Origin: CAJBLF01 sp964542965
GTDB lineage: Bacteria > Patescibacteriota > Gracilibacteria > Absconditabacterales > Absconditicoccaceae
Assembly (NCBI GenBank): GCA_964542965.1
Contig: CAZIVH010000007.1
Span: 1-41,203, forward strand
DNA: 41,203 nucleotides
Direction of reading: 5' to 3'
Both the position numbers and the translations under genes were made by a program. Within the stretch, counting starts at the first letter, position 1. Every line of letters begins with the position of its first letter. The notes under the pieces were generated by a model. That model saw only the letters and a list, made by a program, of their open reading frames with translations, had not been told where the DNA came from and made no database searches. Below, in pieces: positions 33,381 through 41,203 of the stretch.

Positions 33381-34574
33381 TTATTTCACCAATCCTTCGA
33401 GAACTGTAAAAAACCTATCAATATCTGTTTGATCGTTGTATAGGTAAGCACTCATTCTGCAGGTACCTGATTTCTTGAAATGCTTATGCAACGGATATGC
33501 GCAATGGCCACCACAACGGATAGCGACATCTTGTTCAGCGAACATTTCTCCGATGTTGTTGAAATTGGTATTATTGGGAAGCATAAACGAAAAAACAGCT
33601 ACTCTGTCCGTCGTCAATGGTCAGAGAACCTCCACTTTTCCCTTGAGCTTTGAGAATCCTTCCAGACACCACCTCACCAATTGCTGTTCGTGTTCTCGAA
33701 TTTTTTTCATCCCTCCGATAGAAGTGATGTATTCGATAGCTTTTGCTAGACTCACTGCTCAGATGATATTTGGAGTTCATGCCTCGAATTTGCTAGCGTT
33801 ATTCGCCAAAGTATGTCATTCAATACTCACATCCTCTATTGTTCATCCTCCGCGGATGATCGGAACCAATTTTCTTATCCAATCCTTTTTCAAATATACC
33901 ACTCAGATTCCGGTGTACGCCATCATCTTATGTCACGTAAAGACGAGACAATCACATCCGATATCTTGCACATCGACAGGAAAGTTAGGAACCGATTGCG
34001 AACCATCGACAAGAAAGAAAGTATCCTCACGAAGTTTGGATTTTATTTTCTTCACATCGTAGACCTTTCCCGTTACGTTCGAAACATGTGCTACGGAAAC
34101 GACTTTTACCTTATCGGTATATTTTTTGTCGAAATCGTCCCGATCGATCTCGTACGTTTCATCGATATTGAAAAATTTGATTGTAAATCATTTTCTCTCT
34201 GCCAGAATCTGTCGTGGCAAAATATTTGCATGATGCTCTCGAATTCACAGAAGAACGACATCTCACGTCTTTATGATATCAGAAATCACGAGCGATTGAG
34301 CGATCAGATTGATTCCGTAGGTCGAATTGTAGCTATAGATGACTTCACTCCATTTGCAGTTTATCAACTCTCCTACAAGTTCTTTGGAACGGTGATATAC
34401 TTCCTCAGATCTTTCAGATAAAGCATAAATTCCGCGGTGAATGTTCGCATAATCATGAGCGATAAACTCGGAGACACCATCTATGACATAGCTTGGTTTC
34501 TGTGTCGAAGCAGCATTATCCAGGAATATCAGTCAGGGGTTGTTTTCAAAAATGGGGAAATCGTTTTTTAGCAT
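33381..34574 (-). CDS. sufS: Cysteine desulfurase, SufS type
   Basis: PLP enzyme that takes sulfur from cysteine to form an enzyme persulfide, for Fe-S clusters or tRNA thiolation. 397 residues, ATG 34574 to TAA 33381. Motifs: LIFLDNAASTQKP, HRGIYALSERSEEVYH, DGSQSVPNFPVDV, PLP lysine Lys216 in FTGHKMMAYTGIGV (both the Gly of TGHK and a later Gly are TGA), RGGGTIEDVS and catalytic Cys358 in RCGGHCAYPLHK. All key residues are present. No SufB, SufC, SufU or IscU is seen in the window, so the acceptor is elsewhere. Confidence 0.95.
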
Positions 34575-34605
34575 TAGAGTATTTTTGGTAAATAAAGTAA
34601 TATAA

Positions 34606-34664
34606 TTTATGGAAAGATGGAGAATGGAAAGATGGAGAATTTTCAATATTTCAATATTTCAATC
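34606..34664. repeat. Imperfect hairpin of TATTGAAA units, copy 1
   Basis: GGAAAGATGGAGAA repeated, followed by TTTCAATATTTCAATATTTC. The halves are partly complementary. Closely similar to 35155-35216; each copy lies directly after the stop of a minus-strand gene. Confidence 0.6.
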
Positions 34665-35132
34665 TTAATACAACGTCTTATCTTGTTTTTCCATCCGCGC
34701 TTTGAATACTTCAAGTGCTTCTTCGTGCAGCATCTGTTGGACAGGTATCGATCTTTTGGTAAGCTCTTTTTTGATATCTTCCCGGAATGCGCTATCGTCG
34801 AAGCCTATAGCCGCAGCATCGTGTTCCGTATTTCCGTAATACATTTTGCCTATCCTCGCCCGTGAAATCGCTCCGTAGCACATCGGACATGGTTCGCATG
34901 AGGTATAGATTTCACAACCAGAAAGATCGAATGTTCATAGGCTTTTGCATGCATCACGGATAGCCACTACCTCACCATGCGCAGTAGGATCATTGGTGGA
35001 AGTAACTTGATTCCGCCCCCTGCCTACGATCTTACCGTCCTTGACGATAACCGCACCGAACGGTCAGCCAGCGTTTTTTTGCATATTTTCTAGTGAAAGC
35101 TTAATAGCTTCTCTCATAAATGTTTCGTTCAT
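34665..35132 (-). CDS. Guanine/cytidine-type nucleoside deaminase
   Basis: 155 residues, ATG 35132 to TAA 34665. Cytidine-deaminase fold: zinc ligands in NDPTAHGEVVAI (His, with catalytic Glu) and in TSCEPCPMCYGAISRARI (two Cys). The sequence around GKMYYGNTEHDAAAIGFDD and the length fit the guanine deaminase (GuaD) branch better than TadA, so it likely converts guanine to xanthine. The tRNA adenosine deaminase TadA is the alternative. Confidence 0.85.
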
Positions 35133-35154
35133 ATTCTACAACTAAACGATAAAA

Positions 35155-35216
35155 TAAATGGGAAGATGGAAAATGAAAAGATGAATAATTTTCAATATTT
35201 CAATATTTCAATCTTT
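35155..35216. repeat. Imperfect hairpin of TATTGAAA units, copy 2
   Basis: GGGAAGATGGAAAATG then TTTCAATATTTCAATATTTC; about the same layout as 34606-34664 with scattered changes on the left arm. It sits between the deaminase start and the ftsQ-like stop. Confidence 0.6.
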
Positions 35217-36059
35217 TTAGAATTTACGGACAATCACCTTATCCTTTTCCAAACTTCATAGATCAATTTCCGACAAAGAAGCAAAATCTTTGTAGTATTT
35301 TTTCAAGAGTTGATAATTCCTTATCTGATTTGGGATATCCGATATATTGTTGATATAATATTTCTTGCCGTCCAAAAACACGATAGACCTTTGTCATCAT
35401 GCAAGGTATTCTATATGATGCAATCACGGGAATCATTGATAGAGCATCTCTATCTGTTGGGTCAATTCAGCTGCGGGCAACTTGTAAAACATTCCAGTTA
35501 AATCATTCATTCCGCTCATATATTCCGGCATATCGAGGATCTTTATTCCGTTGGCGATAGCATTGCCTGAATACAATGGGAATATATTTTCCCCAATCAA
35601 AGCATATCTCATCTCTTGGTTCCTGATCACCATATCGATAGGCCTAAACGTCAATTTCACAAAAACCGTATTGGACGAACGATAGTCGACACCTACATCC
35701 GTGATCATAGGATATTGCGCAATGATATCATTTACCATCCTTGAACGATATCGCTTGACGACATAATAATTTTCATCCTGAAGCCGATTCTTTATCTGTT
35801 TATAGAGATACGGTTCATCATATCGAGCTATGTCACCCGAATCGTAAAGAACTCTTTTTATGGTGTATTGATGATCGAAAAGGGAGTTTTTGAGCAATAA
35901 GAATCCTCAATAGATAAGTGCGAAGATAATGAATATAATCCGGATTATCTTTACAGAAAAAAAACGGAATCAGACCTTGATTTGTTTCTTATCTGATTCG
36001 ATGGGAGTATACGTTCTTTTTATTTTTTTGACTGGTTTGGGAACAACGAATTTTATCAT
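35217..36059 (-). CDS. ftsQ: FtsQ/DivIB-like cell division protein
   Basis: 280 residues, ATG 36059 to TAA 35217. Basic cytoplasmic N-terminus (MIKFVVPKPVKKIKRTY), one membrane helix (about residues 36-56), then a POTRA-like segment (IKRVLYDSGDIARYDEPYLYKQIKNRL) and an FtsQ-type strand series (IAQYPMITDVGVDYRSSNTVFVKLTFRPIDMVIR). FtsQ links early and late divisome parts and is extracytoplasmic. Low sequence conservation of this family keeps the call moderate. Not followed by ftsA/ftsZ in this window. Confidence 0.72.
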
Positions 36060-36155
36060 CTGACTATAGAACTATAAATTGACTGTTATTTTTTTGGAGC
36101 TAATTTTCATGGAAGGATTCCATAGTATATAGCTACAAAGCGGAGCAAATTTTTA

Positions 36156-36647
36156 TTATGCGATAAAAAACATATAGTAGAATATATAGGTCAACACTGA
36201 TCAAAACACTATTCACCCTGCGACCTCCAACGGCGTATGCCCTATTCTTTCTTTGAGCGGAGATTTCTGCTTTTTCTGAAGAATTGATTCCAATTCTGTC
36301 CTCAAATCATTGATATAATGTGCATGTTGCCCTGTCTCATATCTCAAGTTCATAGCATCGTAAGCAAAGAGCACACTGAATGCAAATGCTACCGCGAAAA
36401 ACACACTATCAAAACCGTATTGTAACCATACCAACATAGTAACACTACTCGCCAATCCACTATGAAATGATGGAAATCCGCCAGAAGCGAAAATATGTCC
36501 AGTGTAGATACGCTTGTATCTAATGATATCGATGATAACCTTGGTGAATTGAATGATACACCCAACGATAATCACCAAAAAGATGGGATACATATGGAAT
36601 CCCTTTCCTATAAGACCTTTTAATCCTGCAATCGCATATTCTACCAT
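36156..36647 (-). CDS. YuiD/DUF212 acid-phosphatase-like membrane protein
   Basis: 163 residues, ATG 36647 to TAA 36156. Family signature GHIFASGGFPSFHSGLASSVTML and FAYDAMNLRYETGQHA are clear, with several hydrophobic helices (PIFLVIIVGCIIQFTKVII near the start). DUF212 members are related to PAP2-type phosphatases; the lipid-phosphate substrate is not established. A final hydrophobic segment (VFGSVLTYIFYYMFFIA) follows a TGA-Gly. Confidence 0.88.
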
Positions 36648-36791
36648 GAAAAATAAGGGCGTAAACTAAAGTCATTATAGTATGTAGCGAAAAAAGGGAG
36701 AAATTCAAATACAAAAACAATAAAAAAACCGCCACAGATTGTCTCATATCGCTACAGATAGACACAGATTGTAGTAATTTCTATATGTGAC

Positions 36792-36850
36792 GTCCGCCTA
36801 GGCGGACTTGTGGCAATATGCAGCGCGAGTGAAACGAGCTTGTGACTATT
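36792..36850. repeat. Intergenic repeat element with 16-bp palindrome
   Basis: GTCCGCCTAGGCGGAC (36792-36807) is a perfect palindrome. GCGCGAGTGAAACGAGCT follows at about 36827-36844. Matches the element at 33240-33378. The gap 36648-36916 holds no gene that I can support. Confidence 0.65.
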
Positions 36851-36916
36851 ACGTATTGAATTAGTATGCCAAAATTACTATATTTAATATATTTATCCTG
36901 TTCACCTACCTATAGC

Positions 36917-37288
36917 ATGAAAGAGAATATAGAGAACAAACATTGACCATGCATAGAAAAAAAATGTTGACGATGCTGCGATCCTGTCAAGATAGCATTC
37001 AAAAAAGGATTTAATCCATCAGATATTCCTGTGCCAAAAGATAAAGATGGAAATCCGTTACGAATAGCTAAAGATGAATTGCGAGCTCCAGAAATAGATA
37101 TCGACACAAAAAGGATTCAAATATATGAATGTCTTCTTTATGACAAAGACAAAAAAATCTGTAGTGATCATGAAAATAGGCCGAATATCTGCCGTAACAC
37201 GAGTTGTGTTGATAAGGATTCAGACGCCACTATAGATAAACAACATGAAAGATATACAAAAATAAATTTTATCAAAATGAAAAAATAA
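36917..37288 (+). CDS. YkgJ-type cysteine cluster protein
   Basis: 123 residues, ATG 36917 to TAA 37288. Cysteine pattern typical of the YkgJ family: GPCIEKKCGRCCDPV near the start, then YECLLYDKDKKICSDHENRPNICRNTSC. These cysteines are thought to bind Zn or an Fe-S cluster; function unknown. It ends one base before ddl, so the two are probably co-transcribed. Confidence 0.85.
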
Positions 37289-37289
37289 T

Positions 37290-38267
37290 ATGAAAAAAAT
37301 TGGACTATTTTTCGGGTGAATGAGTAATGAGGCTGAAGTTTCTATCAATTCCGCAAAGAATATAGTTAAATATTTTGATTATAAAAAATACCAGCTTGTA
37401 CTTATATATCGAGACAAGAATGGTTCCTTTTATACGATAGAAAACATTAATAAATTACATAAAAGAAAACCTCTCTCTATTGATGATTTCAAAAAAACAT
37501 TTGATATCGCTTTTCCCATAACTCATGGCAAATACGGTGAAGACTGAACGCTCCAAAGCATTTTTGCGATGCAAAAAATTAAGTATTGCGGATGTCACGT
37601 TTTGAGTTCTGCTCTCTGTATGGATAAATCGCTCTTTAAGCTTTTCCTCAGTGGATATAATATCCCTCAAACGAAATTCGTAGACATAGATTTACAACTC
37701 ATGAATAGCGTCGATATTGAAAAAAAAATGAAAGAGATAAAAAAACTAACGTTACCACTCTATATCAAGCCGTCTAATTCATGATCTTCTGTTGGTATTA
37801 GTAAAATTACGAGTTATAAACAAATCAACAAAGCCATCAAAAATGCAATCAAACATGATAGTAAAATCCTTATAGAAGAGTGACTTATATCACCAAAAGA
37901 GATTGAGATTGCTATCATAGGGAATAAAGAACATATAGTATCCGATCCAGGGGAATTGATTTTGACGAAGGATTTCTATGACTATGAAGACAAATACAAA
38001 AACAATGAAACTACCGTTCGTATTCCTGCGAGCATATCAAACACAGAAAAGAAGAAAATCAGAGAATTGGCTCAAAAAGCTTATAAACTTTGTGATTGTA
38101 GTGGATTTGCTAGAGTGGATTTTTTTATAGCAAATAAACAGATATATTTAAATGAAATTAATACATTACCTTGATTTACAGACATTTCCATGTTCCCTAT
38201 GTTAATGACACATCATGGTCTATCATATACACAACTTATCAATAAAATCATTTCATTCGCTTACTAA
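37290..38267 (+). CDS. ddl: D-alanine--D-alanine ligase
   Basis: ATP-grasp ligase joining two D-Ala for the peptidoglycan precursor. 325 residues, ATG 37290 to TAA 38267. Motifs: GLFFGGMSNEAEVSINSAKNI (start), FPITHGKYGEDGTLQS, the ATP-loop region YIKPSNSGSSVGISKI, ARVDFFI and the metal/D-Ala site LNEINTLPGFTDISMFP. Conserved glycines in FGG, EDG, NSG and LPG are encoded by TGA, among the best evidence for the code. The ligand pocket lacks obvious lactate-ligase features. Confidence 0.96.
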
Positions 38268-38290
38268 AAGAATATCGTTTAGTTGTTTAC

Positions 38291-38296
38291 TATAAT
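38291..38296 (+). promoter_or_regulatory. -10 element of rsmE (leaderless geometry)
   Basis: TATAAT ends 8 nt before the rsmE ATG at 38305. No convincing -35 was found in the preceding ddl end. Confidence 0.5.
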
Positions 38297-38304
38297 TGTA
38301 TTAT

Positions 38305-39024
38305 ATGCAGCTTTTTGTGACTGACTATCAGAAAAAAAACGAGACAGTGATTATCAACAATCCAGATCTTTTGTCACAAATCAGAAAAGTCCTCAGAGCA
38401 ATAATAGGTGATATAATTCGAATACAAGATCCCAAAAATGAGTTGAAAAAAACAAGATACGAAATCCGTATGGATCAGTGGAACGATAAGGGAATCACAT
38501 GAAAAATTCTCTCTGAACAACTTCACGCATTGGCTACGCAACACATATACATGATTGTCGCGATGCCGAACAAATGGGATAAGGCCGAACTCATTGTCCA
38601 AAAGTTGAGTGAAATAGGGATCGATAAGATTATATTCTGGCCAAGCGAAAGATCCGTCATCAAAGAACGAAATGATAAAAAAGAAGAAAGACTGCAGAAA
38701 ATCATCAAAGAAGCCGTGGAACAATCGCGAGGACGAAAATTGCCTGAACTTCAATTCACGACAGACATTGCGACATATATTAAAAATATCGAAAATACTG
38801 AAGTAATTGTCTTCGACAAAAACGAGCAAGAAGCACCTCAAGGGAATCTTGTCAAATCCACCATGAATATTATGTGAATCATCTGACCGGAAGGAGGGCT
38901 GACGGGAAAAGATTATCAGCAATTCGAAGCATATCGTCCGCAGATCATCGGTCTGTGAGAAAATGTTTTGAGAATGGAAACTGCAGCGATTATAGGTGCG
39001 CGATTACTCAAAAATAATGAATAA
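38305..39024 (+). CDS. rsmE: 16S rRNA m3U1498 methyltransferase RsmE
   Basis: SPOUT methyltransferase that methylates U1498 of 16S rRNA. 239 residues, ATG 38305 to TAA 39024. Motifs: IVAMPNKWDKAELIVQKLSEIG (AdoMet knot entry), WPSERSVIKERNDKKEERLQKIIKEAVEQSRGRKLPEL, MGIIGPEGGLTGKDYQQF and LGENVLRMETAAIIGARLL. The first Gly of GPEGG is TGA. Length is normal. N-terminal PUA-like domain is somewhat short in recognisable motifs. Confidence 0.95.
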
Positions 39025-39139
39025 TTAATAATGGATAATGAATAATGTATGACTTGTACTTATATGGACTATGGTTGTTTACAATAGTTGATGTAAAATA
39101 AATCCCAACGTTTTTCATTTTTCACTTTTCACTTTTAGT
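39025..39139. other. AT-rich intergenic region, rsmE to murE
   Basis: Contains AATAATGAATAATG-like tracts (to about 39050) like those after 18285, and TTTTTCACTTTTCACTTTTA before the murE -10. No gene seen. Confidence 0.5.
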
Positions 39140-39145
39140 TATAAT
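39140..39145 (+). promoter_or_regulatory. -10 element of murE (leaderless geometry)
   Basis: TATAAT ends 7 nt before ATG 39153; no ribosome site is present. The upstream -35 region is only weakly matched. Confidence 0.5.
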
Positions 39146-39152
39146 TATTAGT

Positions 39153-40463
39153 ATGATCAAATCACTCATCAAAAGAATCACTTTCTATGACAAGCTGTAT
39201 TTTCTCCTCAAAGACAGCGTCCTGTACCAGCTATGGAAAAAGCTCAACGGACAGCTTGCAAATACGCTCTATGGATATCCTTCAAAAAATTTCTTTGTCA
39301 TCGGTGTAACAGGTACGAATGGAAAGACGACGACCGTAAATCTGATCCACAAGATACTGAATGATCATGTAGCGAAGACGGTCATGATAAGCACAGCAAA
39401 CATCAAGGTCGGGAATCAAGACTTAGAAAACAACAAGAAAATGACTTCGCTTGATGTCTATGATCTTCAATCCATATTGGCTACCGCCAAAGACTCATGA
39501 TGCAAAATCGCTGTCCTAGAAGCATCATCCCATGGACTGAATCAATATAGGTTTGAGGGAGTGGAATTCGATTTTGCCGTATTGACGAACATCACTCACG
39601 ATCACCTTGATTTTCACGGCACTATGGAACGCTATACCAAAGCTAAAGAGAAACTCTTTAGATATGTACTGGAGAATAAGAAGCAGAATAAGTATGCTGC
39701 ATTCAACGCTGACGACAAAGTCGGAAGAAAACGATACGAAGATATGCCATTCGATAAAAAACTGAATTATAGCGTCGTAGCGTCATCCAATCTCAAAGCC
39801 GACAACATTGTCATATCGCCTACGGGAAGCTCTTTTTCTTTTACGTATCTCGGGCAAATCTATACTATGCAAACCAAGTTGCTCGGTGAATTCAATGTCT
39901 ACAATATCCTAGCTGCGCTTAGCGTTGTTCTCCAAATAGGTGTACCTATCGAGCAAGCCATACAATCCTTGAGTACGTTCGAACCAGTCACAGGAAGGAT
40001 GGAACCGATCCTATGAAAATGAGCCCATTTCTTCGTCGATTTTGCACACACACCAGACGCACTAGAAAAAACATTGGACTATCTCAGCAAGATAAAATGA
40101 ACGGGAAGACTGATAACCCTGTTTTGAGCACCCGGGTGCAGAGACAAGACCAAGAGACCGATAATGGGAGAAATAGCAGATACTTACAGCGATATCCTGA
40201 TTGCAACCGACGACGATCCCGATACGGAAAATAGATTAGAGATCCTCGAACAATTGACGATGAACGTAAAAAATAAACAGCAAGGAAAAAATCTTTTCAC
40301 TATCCCAGAAAGGACGCTTGCCATCAAATTCGCTTGCGAGCTCGCACAACCATGAGACGTCGTCATGTTCGCTGGAAAAGGTCATGAGACAATGCAGTTA
40401 ACGAATTTCGGCAAAAGGAAGTGGAGCGACAAAGAAGAAGTAATGAAAAACATACAACAATAA
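39153..40463 (+). CDS. murE: UDP-MurNAc-tripeptide synthetase MurE
   Basis: Adds the third residue to UDP-MurNAc-L-Ala-D-Glu in the cytoplasm. 436 residues, ATG 39153 to TAA 40463. Motifs: GVTGTNGKTTTVNLIHKIL (P-loop), EASSHGL, LTNITHDHLDFHGTMERYTKAKEKLF, GRMEPIL, FVDFAHTPDALEKTL, LFGAPGCRDKTKRPIMG and VVMFAGKGHETM. Six or so family glycines are TGA. The usual DNPR diaminopimelate-recognition motif reads DDPD here, so the substrate is probably not meso-DAP. The N-terminal domain is shorter than in E. coli. An apparent break near 40015 is only TGA codons. Confidence 0.96.
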
Positions 40464-40480
40464 GATGGATTAGACTTATA

Positions 40481-40520
40481 TAGATGGATGAGAACCTATC
40501 CCGTCCATTCTATCTATCCC
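40481..40520. repeat. Imperfect inverted repeat after murE
   Basis: ATAGATGGATGAG and the segment CCATTCTATCTATCCC can form a bulged stem in the 80-bp gap before the next gene. It may end the murE transcript, but the T-run is weak. Confidence 0.3.
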
Positions 40521-40544
40521 GTCTTTATTATTTAGCGGTAGCGT

Positions 40545-41203
40545 ATGAAAAAAAAGTTTAGCATCAAACTCACAAAACCAATAGTCGGGAAGCGATTCGG
40601 CGCATTTCAGAGCATCATGAAATGATCAGGGATAGAAAAAATCGATATGAGAAAATATTCGGTTGGAGATAGTTCATCACAGATCAATCGGAAACTTTCA
40701 GCGAAATACCAAGAGCTCTATACCAACATTTTCCAGCAGGAAAAATCGCTCACGCTGGATCTCTTTTTGGATATCAACTACAATCGAAGAGGTGGAGATA
40801 TCTCAAATTGGGAGCAAGCTCTCGCCTACTCTGAAGATATCATCTCCTACTGCCAGCATCAGCAGATCAACATCAGATTTTTTTGGCCGAGGACGAATTT
40901 CCGATGAATGGCGAAGTTGGAGAAAGAAACCATGAAAAAAAATAATGAAGAGGTATTCACTACCTTGCAAGAGATTTTGCATTGAGTGAAAAAAACGAAA
41001 AAGATCTATCAGAGCCTGTTGCAAGAATTTCTGGATGAAGCAGCAAAAGAGAAAGCAAAACGCGTCATCGTCATCTTCTCAGACTTTTTGACTATGGATA
41101 AAGAAACAAAGAAACTCCTTCACTATCTCAAAAAACAGCATATACTCTTCCTTTTCCAACTTCCAATAGATCCTGAGCAAGGGCAGAACTATAGCAAATT
41201 TTT
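40545..41203 (+). CDS. DUF58 domain protein (truncated by window end)
   Basis: 219 residues visible from ATG 40545; the rest lies beyond the window. Sequence GIEKIDMRKYSVGDSSSQINRKLSAKYQELYTNIFQQEKSLTLDLFLDINYNRRGG fits the DUF58 pattern (R-Y-x-x-GD, then a von-Willebrand-like strand ending in a D-x-S-type site), though the metal site is degenerate (DINYN). KAKRVIVIFSDFLTMD follows as a second strand. DUF58 proteins are usually next to MoxR ATPases; none is in view. Confidence 0.8.

Noticed and set aside
40000..40170. Apparent frameshift in murE
   Set aside because: Reading TGA as Gly restores the family sequence HFFVDFAHTPDALEKTL to LFGAPGCRDKTKRP without any shift.
1..41203. UGA = Trp (code 4) as an alternative
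   Set aside because: TGA aligns with conserved Gly, not Trp, in Ddl, RsmE, SufS, MurE and RecA, while TGG encodes Trp elsewhere.
1..41203. tRNA, rRNA or riboswitch genes
   Set aside because: I saw no cloverleaf-like or conserved RNA sequence in the gaps; a covariance-model search would be needed to exclude small RNAs.

Overview
The window reads as a chromosomal segment of a UGA-recoded Patescibacteria (CPR) lineage, Absconditabacteria (SR1) or Gracilibacteria (BD1-5/GN02). In almost every gene TGA lies in frame and falls where the protein family has an invariant glycine. Examples are the P-loop-like SNSGSSVG and LPGF motifs of Ddl, GPEGG of RsmE, FTGHK of SufS, the PGD before AGKGHE in MurE, FGDGS of a PKD domain and a Gly after RKLS in RecA. 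TGG is used normally for Trp. All 19 visible gene ends use TAA (14) or TAG (5), none TGA. Under the standard code the genes look shattered; under code 25 (UGA = Gly) they are intact. I cannot tell SR1 from BD1-5 from this window alone.

Layout. 1-9272 (minus): one giant surface protein of more than 3,090 codons, C-terminus outside the window, with a His/Lys-rich N-terminus, one membrane anchor, a Cys-His-Asp papain/transglutaminase-like domain, a peptidoglycan-binding domain, three LamG domains and repeated Ig-like modules. 9454-21081: more envelope genes: an SLH-like secreted protein, a PKD-domain membrane protein, a 1,408-residue beta-helix/Ig adhesin, a GT4 glycosyltransferase and a membrane-anchored CHAP amidase. 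21152-23189: recA and a lexA-like repressor, divergently transcribed, lexA with TGTCA operator repeats. 23198-33057 (minus): a tight four-gene operon of two very large unrecognised proteins (1,090 and 1,462 aa) followed by an M23 and an NlpC/P60 peptidase that share an identical 132-residue N-terminus. 33381-36647 (minus): sufS, a guanine/cytidine-type deaminase, an FtsQ-like protein and a YuiD/DUF212 protein. 36917-41203 (plus): a YkgJ-type Cys-cluster protein, ddl, rsmE, murE and the start of a DUF58 protein.

Working together. Most of the window concerns the cell surface and peptidoglycan: synthesis (MurE, Ddl), division (FtsQ-like), hydrolysis (CHAP, M23, NlpC/P60) and very large adhesin-like proteins. 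Cultured or observed relatives in these lineages live attached to, or prey on, other bacteria, so a role in contact with another cell is a reasonable inference, but nothing here proves it. The A-B-M23-NlpC operon is my best candidate for an undescribed system.

Regulation. No start examined has a clear Shine-Dalgarno sequence. Several (giant gene, recA, rsmE, murE) have TATAAT ending 7-9 nt before ATG, as expected for leaderless mRNAs. Intergenic gaps are filled with imperfect inverted repeats of a few recurring families. I saw no tRNA, rRNA, CRISPR array, transposase or integrase.
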